NCBI GenBank assembly: GCA_903840165.1
Contig: CAIMEY010000002.1
Span: forward strand, 62,001 to 126,000
DNA length: 64,000 bases
Direction: 5' to 3'
From: an uncultured Myxococcales bacterium
Lineage (GTDB): Bacteria > Myxococcota_A > UBA9042
The translations under genes and the position numbers were made by a program. Of this stretch, positions 44,451-52,337 are shown piece after piece (the stretch's first letter is position 1; every line of letters begins with the position of its first letter). The notes beneath the pieces were generated by a model. The model had not been told where the DNA came from, ran no database searches, and saw nothing but the letters and a program-made list of their open reading frames with translations.

Positions 44451-47400
44451 ATGAGTGACACTCCTAGCATCCTCCGTTGCGGCATTGATCTCGGTTCGAC
44501 CACCGCCAAAGTTCTTGTGATTGCTTGTGATTCCGAGCAGGTCGTCGCGCCACAGACCCTATTTAGCACCTACCGCCGCCACGACGCCCGTGTGCGCGAA
44601 ACACTCATCGATATTTTTGAGGGAATTCGCGCATCGTTGGGGGATGTCGAGTTGCGCGTGTGCGTCACCGGATCGGCCGGCATGGGCGTTTGCGAGCGGC
44701 TCGAACTGCCCTTTGTTCAAGAAGTGGTTGCTGCAGCCGAGGTTGCGCGTCGCCAGTACCCCCAGGTTCGCACCCTGCTCGACATCGGTGGCGAGGATTC
44801 CAAGCTGATTTTGCTCGATGAGCGTGGACGCGCAGACATGCGCATGAACGGCAGTTGCGCTGGCGGAACAGGGGCTTTCATTGATCAGATGGCCGTCTTG
44901 CTGGGCGTGCCGGTCCACGAATTGGAGTCCTTGGCCCAGCAACGCGAGCAGATTGTGCCAATTGCCAGTCGTTGCGGGGTGTTCGCCAAGACCGATGTGC
45001 AGAATCTGCTGAGTCGATCGGTGCCCAAGGCCGATATTGCGGCCTCTGTGCTGCACGCCGTCGCGCTGCAGACGGTCAACGCCTTGGCGCGCGCGACCAG
45101 CATTTCGGGAAAACTGCTGTTAACGGGCGGACCTTTGACCTTTCTGCCGACCCTGAGGGCCGAGGCCATCGCTCGGTTCGGGTTGCAGCCAGACGATGTC
45201 GTTGAGCTCGAAAATCCAGAGTTATTTTCAGCGCTTGGTGCTGCGCTGGCTCCGGAAGGCCTGCGTCAACTAACCTCGGTTTCGCACCTCTTGGCGCGTC
45301 TGCAGGCTGCCCAGCCCGGTGCCCATGCGCTCACGCAGCGGGAAGCGGCCTTGTTTAGCGACGTTGCGGAGTTTGAAGCTTGGTCGGCGCAGCGGTTTCA
45401 TCGCGTCCAGCGAGTCGATGTGCGTGAACTCCACGATACGCCTTGCTATTTGGGCATTGATTCGGGCTCAACGACCACCAAGATGGCCCTCATCGACCGT
45501 CAAGGCCGCATCGCTTTGCACTGGTACGACTTCAATCAGGGCGATCCGGTTGGCACCGTGCAGCGCGGATTGCTCCATCTGGACAAGGAGTTGTCGCAGG
45601 CCCAGGTTCGGCCGCAATGGGCCGGTACCGCCGTGACGGGCTATGGCGAAGACCTGGTGCGCAATGTCTTCGGTCTCGACTTGGGACTAGTTGAAACAAT
45701 AGCGCATTTGCGGGCCGCGCGTGAAATGGTGCCTGAGGTCAGCTTCGTGCTGGACATCGGCGGCCAGGACATGAAGGCCATGTTCGTCGAGCGGGGCGAG
45801 ATTCGCGGCATCGACATCAACGAAGCCTGTTCGTCTGGCTGCGGCAGTTTCCTCCAGACCTTCGCAGAAGTATTGGGTATTCCCATCGCCAGCTTTGCCG
45901 AACAGGCGTGTAGTGCCGCCGCGCCCTGCAAGCTGGGGTCGCGCTGCACCGTCTTCATGAACTCCCGGGTCAAGCAGTTCCTGCGCGAAGGTGCGACCGT
46001 CCAGGACTTGTCCGCCGGCCTGGCGTATTCGGTGGTCCGCAACTGTCTGGAAAAAGTGTTGCGGATTCACGATATGAGCGTTTTGGGCGACCACATCGTC
46101 GTCCAAGGCGGGACCTTTCTCAACCCAGCGATACAACGGGCATTTGAGCTGCTGACCGGCAAATCGGTGATCTGTCCCGACCTTGCCGGCGTCATCGGCG
46201 CTTGGGGCGCTGCCTTGGTCGCGCTGGATCACCAGAGCACCGGCAAGATTGTTCATGATTCGCTACGCGATTTGGCCGCCATGGCCGCCATCGGGCCGTG
46301 TCGCCGCAATGACTTTGTCTGTCAGGGCTGTGAAAACCTGTGCAACATCAGCCGCTTGCGTTTTGATGGCAAGCCGGCCTACTTTTCAGGAAACCGCTGC
46401 GAACGCATGCAGTCCAACCGCGGCAACCATGCGATTGCAGGCGTGAATCTCGCCAAGCAGCGCGAGGCTCTGCTGTTTCCGCCTGCGCCCAAGGTTGGGC
46501 CCGATCCCTTACCGCGAATTCGCGTCGGATTGCCACGGGTGCTCAACCTGTTTGAGAGCCTGCCCTTCTGGCGTACCTTATTGGATCAACTGGGGTTTGA
46601 GGTGGTTCTGTCGGCTCCCTCGACCGTGCGTCTCTACAACCAGGGCATTGGCAGCATCATGTCTGACAGTCTGTGCCTGCCGGCCAAGATGGTTCACGGG
46701 CATGTACTTGATCTTATAGAACAAAACGTCGACCATATTCTCTATCCTCAAGTGGTCTATGAGCAGCAGGAATCGCAGACGCTGAGCAGCTTTAACTGCC
46801 CCATCGTCACGGGATACCCTGAAGTTATCAAGAGTTCTATCGATCCCGCCCGGGCGCACGGCATCGCATTGCACACGCCGGTGTTGACCTTTCGCGACGT
46901 CCATTTGCTGGCCAAGGCGTGTTGGCAGGCCCTTGAGCCCCTGGGTGCGCAAAGGTCGCTATTTGACAATGCTTTTTCGATGGGCCTCGCTGAACTCGCG
47001 CGCGTGCGCAGCCATCAGACCGCCCAAGGTGAAGCGCTGGTTGCGGATGCGGCCGCGCACGGGCGGCGGGTGATTCTGTTGGTTGGCCGGCCTTATCACC
47101 TGGATCGCTATATTAATCATGGGATTCCAGACATGCTGGCCGACATGGGCGTCGATGTCCTGACCACGGAAATGGTGCCGGTGGGGGCCCGCCTTGATGG
47201 GCTGCAAGTGCTGACGCAGTGGGCTTTTCCCAATCGGCTGTACCACGCCGCGCGTTACGCCGCCCAACATCCGCATATTGAAATTGTGCAAATGAATTCA
47301 TTTGGTTGTGGCCCCGATGCCATGGCCAGCGATGAAATGGCGGCCATCCTGCGCGAGGTCGGCAAGTCCCTGACCGCCGTACGTATTGATGAGACCGCGA

Positions 47401-48878
47401 GCCCAGGTTCGATTCGCCTGCGCTTGCGTACCCTGATAGAAACACTAGCGATTCGCCCGGCGGATTTCGCGCAGCCCCAAGTCCGTCGCCGGCCGCCGCC
47501 CTTTACCGATGCGGACCGCGACCGCCTGATCATTGGACCCAGTTGGTTTCCGATGCTCGACCGGATGACCGAAGATGCCTTTGCGCACCAGGGGTATCGC
47601 CTGCAGATGCTGCCCCCTCCCGATGCGGAGTCGCTGGCCCACGGGTTGCGCTACGTCAACAATGAAGTGTGTTACCCCGCAATTCTTGTCGTGGGCGATG
47701 TGCTAAGAGCTTTGGATTCAGGTCGTTACGGGCAGCGCGTTGCTGTGGCCATCAGTCAGACCGGCGGGCAGTGTCGGGCTAGTTGCTATGCCAGTTTGCT
47801 TGGTAAGGCCTTGATTGCTGCGGGTTATGACGACGTGCCCATCATCACCCTGCACATGGGCGATGACGGCATGCACCATCAACCCGGCTTTAAAATCAAG
47901 CGCTTGGAGTTTGCGCGGCGAGGCCTCTATTCCATCGTCGTGGCGGACGCCTTGGCCATGATGGAACGGGCCATGTTGGTGCGCGAGGAGCTTGGCGGCT
48001 CCGGGACGCGATTGGCCAATCATTTTGTAGAGAAGTGGCTGGGCAGCGACGTGAGGACGGCCAAACGCTGTGAAGCGCTCCTGGGCGAAGCGGCCCTGGC
48101 CTTTGCGCAGTTGCCCATGAAACCAGGACCTTTTCCGAAGATTGGCATCGTTGGCGAAATTTACGTCAAGCACTGCGAATTTGCCAACGGCGGCGTGGTT
48201 CCATGGCTCGCCCAGCGCGGCGTTGAGGCGATTGTCCCGAATCTGACAACGTTTTTCATCCAAAGTGTGATCAATCTGCAGGCCGATGCTGATGCCGGGA
48301 TTGCCCCCCAAGACTTGACATGGTTTGTCGCAAAACTGCTTGATTTGCAAACAGATCGCTTCCTGCAACGCATCAATCGCGCCCTGCAGGCCTTTCCCCA
48401 CACCGTGCCCCTGACACGGCCGCGGCTGTTGGCAAAGAAGGCAAGTCCTGTGCTTTCATTGACCAATCAGTATGGCGAAGGCTGGCTACTGACCGGCGAA
48501 ATGGCCGAGCTGGCCGAAGAGGGCATCGATAATATCCTGTGTGTTCAGCCCTTTGGCTGCATTGCCAATCAGGTTGTCGCCAAGGGCGTTGAAAAGCGGT
48601 TGCGCGAACTGCACCCCAATCTCAACGTGCTGTTCATTGACATGGACCACAACGTCAGCGAAGCAAACCTCTTTAATCGGTTGCACTTTCTGGTTCGCGG
48701 CGCGGAAACGACCTTGGCGGCTCCGGACTGCGATCCTCAGCCTGTGAATCTGCCTGTTCCGCAGTCAAAACGGGAGTTTATCGCTCGAGGCGGTGCCATG
48801 GCGGCGCAAGCGTTGTGGCATGAGGCCGGCAAGCTTGTGGCGAATCTGGGCGTGGCGGCCGGGCGCAAAGCGGACTGA
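44451..48878 (+). CDS. Fused 2-hydroxyacyl-CoA dehydratase activase / dehydratase-like protein
   Basis: The product has 1475 residues, from an ATG at 44451. Two BadF/BcrA-type ATPase domains are present: GIDLGSTTAK at about residue 12 with SCAGGTGAFIDQM near 136, and GIDSGSTTTK near 336 with CSSGCGSFLQTF near 460. A Cys-rich VCQGCENLC follows at about 624. The region about 690-910 matches DUF2229 (RIRVGLPRVLNLFESLPFW), and the C-terminal third resembles HgdB/C-type subunits (GGQCRASCYAS and VQPFGCIANQ). Such large proteins are common in anaerobes; activases use ATP hydrolysis to inject an electron into a dehydratase. Whether this protein has a CoA substrate or another target is unknown. Confidence 0.88.
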   Translation: MSDTPSILRCGIDLGSTTAKVLVIACDSEQVVAPQTLFSTYRRHDARVRETLIDIFEGIRASLGDVELRVCVTGSAGMGVCERLELPFVQEVVAAAEVARRQYPQVRTLLDIGGEDSKLILLDERGRADMRMNGSCAGGTGAFIDQMAVLLGVPVHELESLAQQREQIVPIASRCGVFAKTDVQNLLSRSVPKADIAASVLHAVALQTVNALARATSISGKLLLTGGPLTFLPTLRAEAIARFGLQPDDVVELENPELFSALGAALAPEGLRQLTSVSHLLARLQAAQPGAHALTQREAALFSDVAEFEAWSAQRFHRVQRVDVRELHDTPCYLGIDSGSTTTKMALIDRQGRIALHWYDFNQGDPVGTVQRGLLHLDKELSQAQVRPQWAGTAVTGYGEDLVRNVFGLDLGLVETIAHLRAAREMVPEVSFVLDIGGQDMKAMFVERGEIRGIDINEACSSGCGSFLQTFAEVLGIPIASFAEQACSAAAPCKLGSRCTVFMNSRVKQFLREGATVQDLSAGLAYSVVRNCLEKVLRIHDMSVLGDHIVVQGGTFLNPAIQRAFELLTGKSVICPDLAGVIGAWGAALVALDHQSTGKIVHDSLRDLAAMAAIGPCRRNDFVCQGCENLCNISRLRFDGKPAYFSGNRCERMQSNRGNHAIAGVNLAKQREALLFPPAPKVGPDPLPRIRVGLPRVLNLFESLPFWRTLLDQLGFEVVLSAPSTVRLYNQGIGSIMSDSLCLPAKMVHGHVLDLIEQNVDHILYPQVVYEQQESQTLSSFNCPIVTGYPEVIKSSIDPARAHGIALHTPVLTFRDVHLLAKACWQALEPLGAQRSLFDNAFSMGLAELARVRSHQTAQGEALVADAAAHGRRVILLVGRPYHLDRYINHGIPDMLADMGVDVLTTEMVPVGARLDGLQVLTQWAFPNRLYHAARYAAQHPHIEIVQMNSFGCGPDAMASDEMAAILREVGKSLTAVRIDETASPGSIRLRLRTLIETLAIRPADFAQPQVRRRPPPFTDADRDRLIIGPSWFPMLDRMTEDAFAHQGYRLQMLPPPDAESLAHGLRYVNNEVCYPAILVVGDVLRALDSGRYGQRVAVAISQTGGQCRASCYASLLGKALIAAGYDDVPIITLHMGDDGMHHQPGFKIKRLEFARRGLYSIVVADALAMMERAMLVREELGGSGTRLANHFVEKWLGSDVRTAKRCEALLGEAALAFAQLPMKPGPFPKIGIVGEIYVKHCEFANGGVVPWLAQRGVEAIVPNLTTFFIQSVINLQADADAGIAPQDLTWFVAKLLDLQTDRFLQRINRALQAFPHTVPLTRPRLLAKKASPVLSLTNQYGEGWLLTGEMAELAEEGIDNILCVQPFGCIANQVVAKGVEKRLRELHPNLNVLFIDMDHNVSEANLFNRLHFLVRGAETTLAAPDCDPQPVNLPVPQSKREFIARGGAMAAQALWHEAGKLVANLGVAAGRKAD

Positions 48879-48884
48879 CCCGCC

Positions 48885-48916
48885 TGCATCCTTTTGAATA
48901 TATTGGAAAAAATGCA
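48885..48916. terminator. Weak bidirectional hairpin between convergent genes
   Basis: TGCAT and ATGCA flank T4 and A-run segments. The stem is imperfect and AT-rich, but its position between two convergent genes fits a shared terminator. Confidence 0.3.
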
Positions 48917-48952
48917 GATTGCGCGCGAGTTTTGGCAGACGCTGCAAGACTA

Positions 48953-49702
48953 TTAGCCGCCTTTGAGCTTGGCGACGGCAGCCTGCAAGCGCTCCTGGGC
49001 AGGGGCAGAAAACCAAGTATCCAGCCAGGATTGCGTCTGGTCGCGCACCACTGCATCGATGGCTTGGCGGGCCGGCCGGCGCAGGGCGTCCTTGATTTGG
49101 CGGAACGCGGGGCTCGCAATGGCGGCCAGTTGCGCAGCCCGGTCAATTGCTGCGGGCACCAGGTCGGTCGCTGGCAGCAAGCGGTCCACTAGACCAAGGT
49201 CTAAGGCAGCCTGCGGACTCACCAATTGTCCTTCCATCGCGATGGGCAGCCAACTGCGGGCCGGCACCTGTAGGCGCAGTGGTTCAATGACCTCGGGCGG
49301 CAAACCTAGGCCCAACTGCGCTTCATTCAAACCGATTTTGCCAGCATCGTCCGACATCCAGCGCAAATCCGCCTGCAGGGCCAAGACGCAACCGCCGGCG
49401 ATGGCGTGGCCATTGATCGCGGCCACCACGGGCAGAGGCAGGTCAAAGACCCGACGCATCGTCGAACCAAACAGATGCATAAAATCAAGGAGGTAGGCGC
49501 GTTCCTGGCCAACCAGCGCAGGCAAGTAGAGCCCGGCGGAGAAGAAACGCCCATAGCCCGTGATCACCGCAGCTTGGGCATCACAGGCCTCAAGCTGGTC
49601 AAGAAGACCATTGAGATCACGGAGAAAATCGGGGCCAATCGCGTTGGCCTTGCCGCCATCGAGGGTCAGCACGGCCACAGTCTGGTGTTGGGTCAAACGC
49701 AT
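48953..49702 (-). CDS. Enoyl-CoA hydratase/isomerase family protein
   Basis: The product has 249 residues, starting at an ATG. Crotonase-fold motifs are visible: VITGYGRFFSAGLYL, PVVAAINGHAIAGGCVLAL (oxyanion hole) and NEAQLGLGLPP. The usual catalytic Glu of hydratases at the second position is not clearly present, because the segment after the oxyanion hole reads DLRWMSDDAGKIGLNEAQLG; a Glu follows in NEAQ. So it may be an isomerase or a different acyl-CoA enzyme. It converges on the activase gene; no functional link is proven. Confidence 0.85.
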   Translation of the reverse strand: MRLTQHQTVAVLTLDGGKANAIGPDFLRDLNGLLDQLEACDAQAAVITGYGRFFSAGLYLPALVGQERAYLLDFMHLFGSTMRRVFDLPLPVVAAINGHAIAGGCVLALQADLRWMSDDAGKIGLNEAQLGLGLPPEVIEPLRLQVPARSWLPIAMEGQLVSPQAALDLGLVDRLLPATDLVPAAIDRAAQLAAIASPAFRQIKDALRRPARQAIDAVVRDQTQSWLDTWFSAPAQERLQAAVAKLKGG

Positions 49703-49744
49703 CAGAGGACTCGCTTCGCCGACCCGAGGCCGCCGATGTTGAAG

Positions 49745-50236
49745 CTACAGACAGTGAGTAACCAAGCAGTTTGCCAACGCTTTTACCTTGGGCTCAGAGC
49801 TAGCGCCCACGCAGCCCGTCCGGCAGGCGAGGTCCTTGCACGTCAAGTAGCAGTTCACCGCAGCCATGCAGCCGTTGTCGAGGAAGCACGCGGCCGCGTC
49901 CATGGGGCACGCCGATTGGGCGCACTGAGTCATGCAACCAGTGTTCGTTACAGCACAAACGGTGCCTGCGTCTTGGCTGACTTCAATGGCTGCGTCATTG
50001 CTGTCGGTCGAAGCGGTGTCGCTGGCGTCCGTGGCGACGGTATCAGACGAGGGCGATGTTTCACCTGTAGAATCAGCGGTATTGCTGCCGCCACATGTAT
50101 TATTGACGCAAGCGTAGCCGGGCGCGCAATCGGCTGTACTTGCGCACCAATACGTCAAATCGCGTACGGAAACAGCGGACTTGCACGCCGGACTCAGGGC
50201 CAGGGCGATGATCAGGGGGAGGAGCGTAGTCTTCAA
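49745..50236 (-). CDS. Small Cys-rich secreted protein
   Basis: About 163 residues are predicted. I chose the TTG at 50236: GGAGG lies six bases upstream and the codon overlaps the TGA of the upstream gene (TTGA). An upstream ATG at 50281 would overlap that gene by 49 bases. A signal segment (LLPLIIALALSPAC) is followed by CASTADCAPGYAC, a Thr/Ser/Asp-rich linker, and a C-terminal Cys-rich segment (CMTQCAQSACP, CYLTCKDLACRTGC). The -3 position of the possible lipobox is Ser, so lipidation is uncertain. No function is recognised. Confidence 0.65.
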   Translation of the reverse strand: MKTTLLPLIIALALSPACKSAVSVRDLTYWCASTADCAPGYACVNNTCGGSNTADSTGETSPSSDTVATDASDTASTDSNDAAIEVSQDAGTVCAVTNTGCMTQCAQSACPMDAAACFLDNGCMAAVNCYLTCKDLACRTGCVGASSEPKVKALANCLVTHCL

Positions 50237-51123
50237 AACCGGCCTCCCAACGCCACGCCCATCGGCGTAGGAGCTAGCCAATAGCCGTGCGATTCTGCAT
50301 CCCTAGGCGCCGACAAGGCCACTGCAAGACCGACTGCCACGCATGCCACGCCGGCCCCGAGCACGACCACGCCAATGGTTTTTTGGCTAGCAATCGCGTC
50401 CGCATGGCTGAAAGCGGTCACCTGTGAAATCCCCGTGACCCGGCCTGACGTATCTACCTGATTGACTTGACGCTGCAATGTGCTGTCGTCGCGCGTGGCT
50501 AAGGCCCAAACGGCGGTTCCGGCCAATGCAGCCGCTGCGCCAGTGCCCATGACAGCCCAACCTGCTGTGCGCATAGCGGAATTGCTACTCGTGCTTGGTT
50601 TTGGTACCGGCCGATACAGGGGCCGTGGGCTAGGCTCCGTCGCGCGCACGTTCAGCGGGTGCGGTTCAAGCGTCTTGGGCGTTTCCGCTGCAACTGGGCG
50701 CGGTTCCGTGGCCACCGGCCCGGTGGTAGCCCCAGGCGGCGGTGGCGTCGCTGTCTCGCGCAGGCGTTGCACCCGTGCGCGCGCTTCCTCGCGGCCGGCG
50801 GCGTCCGTCTCGACGGCGATGTAGCGGTCAAAAGCAGCCATGGCTTCTTGGGCCCGTCCGGCCTGCTCCAAAGCCCTGCCAGCATTGAATAATTGCGCAG
50901 GACGAAGGGTCAACTCGAACGCGCGCAAGAATAGCCGTGCCGCCAAGTCGAAGTCGCCTTCCTTAAAACGCTTGGCAGCCGTTTCTGCAATCGCTGCGCC
51001 ATCTTTCTCTGCCGCAGTGGCCGTCGTCTTGCCAGGCGCAGCCTCAGCGGACCGGCCCACTGGTGCTAGGCCCAGGGCCACGGCGAGCGTGGTCAGCAGC
51101 GATGCAGCTTGGCGCAGCGACAC
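50233..51123 (-). CDS. Secreted TPR-like protein with C-terminal membrane helices
   Basis: About 296 residues are predicted from a GTG at 51123, which begins a good signal peptide (SLRQAASLLTTLAVALGLA); an in-frame TTG at 51159 is an alternative. A short TPR-like stretch (about residues 45-110, FKEGDFDLAARLFLRAFEL and QLFNAGRALEQAGRAQEA) is followed by a Pro-rich linker and two membrane helices (AGWAVMGTGAAAALAGTAVWAL and IGVVVLGAGVACVAVGLAVAL). A short C-terminus contains WLAPTPMGVALGGRF. This layout is common in myxobacteria, but I know no assigned role. It is coupled to the downstream Cys-rich gene. Confidence 0.75.
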   Translation of the reverse strand: MSLRQAASLLTTLAVALGLAPVGRSAEAAPGKTTATAAEKDGAAIAETAAKRFKEGDFDLAARLFLRAFELTLRPAQLFNAGRALEQAGRAQEAMAAFDRYIAVETDAAGREEARARVQRLRETATPPPPGATTGPVATEPRPVAAETPKTLEPHPLNVRATEPSPRPLYRPVPKPSTSSNSAMRTAGWAVMGTGAAAALAGTAVWALATRDDSTLQRQVNQVDTSGRVTGISQVTAFSHADAIASQKTIGVVVLGAGVACVAVGLAVALSAPRDAESHGYWLAPTPMGVALGGRF

Positions 51124-51449
51124 AGGAGCCAGCGTTGGATGATTGCTCTTGCCGTTCAAAGGGTTATTCCGTTGACATCGTGGCCTGCCACCCTAGGCAC
51201 TGTGTCGCCGCAGAGCATAACCGGCGCAGGCCCAAGGGGCAAGGCGGGGGCGGAATTGGGGTGCACGCACGCCTCGCCTGGGAGATTCTGTCCGGCCTCG
51301 TCCCACCCCAGCGACCCAACGCCCCAAATTCTGGCCTGCAGCCGCGCAAGATGCTAGACAAGCGCCCGACGTAATTGGGCCTAAGTCCGGTTGCCGTCAA
51401 CGCCCACGGCCGGCCCCTGCCGCGCCCGCTGCCCGAGTCGGACGAGTCG
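51124..51449. other. Divergent intergenic region, 326 bp
   Basis: This lies between the TPR-like gene and the EamA gene, which point apart, so promoters for both should be here. I see no clear consensus elements and no RNA gene. Confidence 0.4.
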
Positions 51450-52319
51450 ATGAAGCTACTGCTGGCCGTTCTTGGTGCCCTGGGCATTTCGTTTGCCGCG
51501 ATTTTCTTTCGGCTTTCTGGCGTATCGCCCAGCACCGCGGTCTTCTTTCGCACGCTCTACGCATTGCCCGTGCTATTCTGGCTGGCCCGAGCGCACCCCA
51601 CGACGCCGCACATCCGCTGGCTGTCTCTGTTTGGCGGCCTTCTTTTTGGTGTCGATCTGCTGTGTTGGCACGCGGCGATTGAACGCATCGGCGCTGGCTT
51701 GGCCACGGTGATGGCCAATACCCAAGTGATTTGGGTCGGTTTGGGCGCTTGGTTGCTGCAGCGCGAACGTCCACCCACGCGCTATTTGGCCGTGCTGCCG
51801 GTGCTCCTGGGCGGCGTGGCCCTGCTGGCTGGCCTGGGAGACCGGCACGCCTTTGGCCGCGATCCGTTGGTAGGAACGGCACTTGGACTTGCGGGCGCGG
51901 TCACCTATGCGGCCTATCTGCTGGTTCATCGCAAAGCGTGTCGCGGTAATTCTTTTCCCATTGCGCAGTTGCGCGACGCGACGATTGGGATTTGCGTGAT
52001 GTCGTTGCTGGCCGGTCTGCTGCTCGACCCTGGCTTTGCTCCGGTGCCGACCTGGCCGGCCCACGGCTGGCTCTTGGTCCTGGCGCTGGTCGTGCAAGTG
52101 CTCGCATGGCTTGCGCTTTCGGTCGCGCTACCTCAGCTCGGTGCCGTGCAGGGCAGTACCATCTTGCTGCTACAGCCGACGGGCACGCTGATTTGGGCGG
52201 GCCTGCTGTTTAGCGAGGCACCGTCGCAGCGGCAGTGGCTGGGGGCTGTGCTCGTGTTTCTCGGCGTAATTGCAGTGCAATGGCCGCGTTCGCCGGCCGT
52301 GAGCGCAGGCAAAGGCTAG
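51450..52319 (+). CDS. EamA/DMT-family transporter
   Basis: The product has 289 residues. I chose the ATG at 51450 because the preceding in-frame sequence is proline-rich and non-hydrophobic. Ten membrane helices in two EamA repeats are apparent, with the second-repeat motif GAVTYAAYLLVHRKA and final segments QGSTILLLQPTGTLIWAGLLFSEAPSQRQWLGAVLVFLG (quoted in part). These proteins export amino acids, nucleosides or other metabolites; the substrate is unknown. It ends 18 bases before the convergent S15-type gene. Confidence 0.88.
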   Translation: MKLLLAVLGALGISFAAIFFRLSGVSPSTAVFFRTLYALPVLFWLARAHPTTPHIRWLSLFGGLLFGVDLLCWHAAIERIGAGLATVMANTQVIWVGLGAWLLQRERPPTRYLAVLPVLLGGVALLAGLGDRHAFGRDPLVGTALGLAGAVTYAAYLLVHRKACRGNSFPIAQLRDATIGICVMSLLAGLLLDPGFAPVPTWPAHGWLLVLALVVQVLAWLALSVALPQLGAVQGSTILLLQPTGTLIWAGLLFSEAPSQRQWLGAVLVFLGVIAVQWPRSPAVSAGKG

Positions 52320-52337
52320 GGCGGGTCGGCCCAATCG

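Noticed and set aside
44228..44569. Minus-strand ORF over the leader of the activase gene
   Set aside because: It overlaps the activase start and has no recognisable motif; the hairpins explain the region better.
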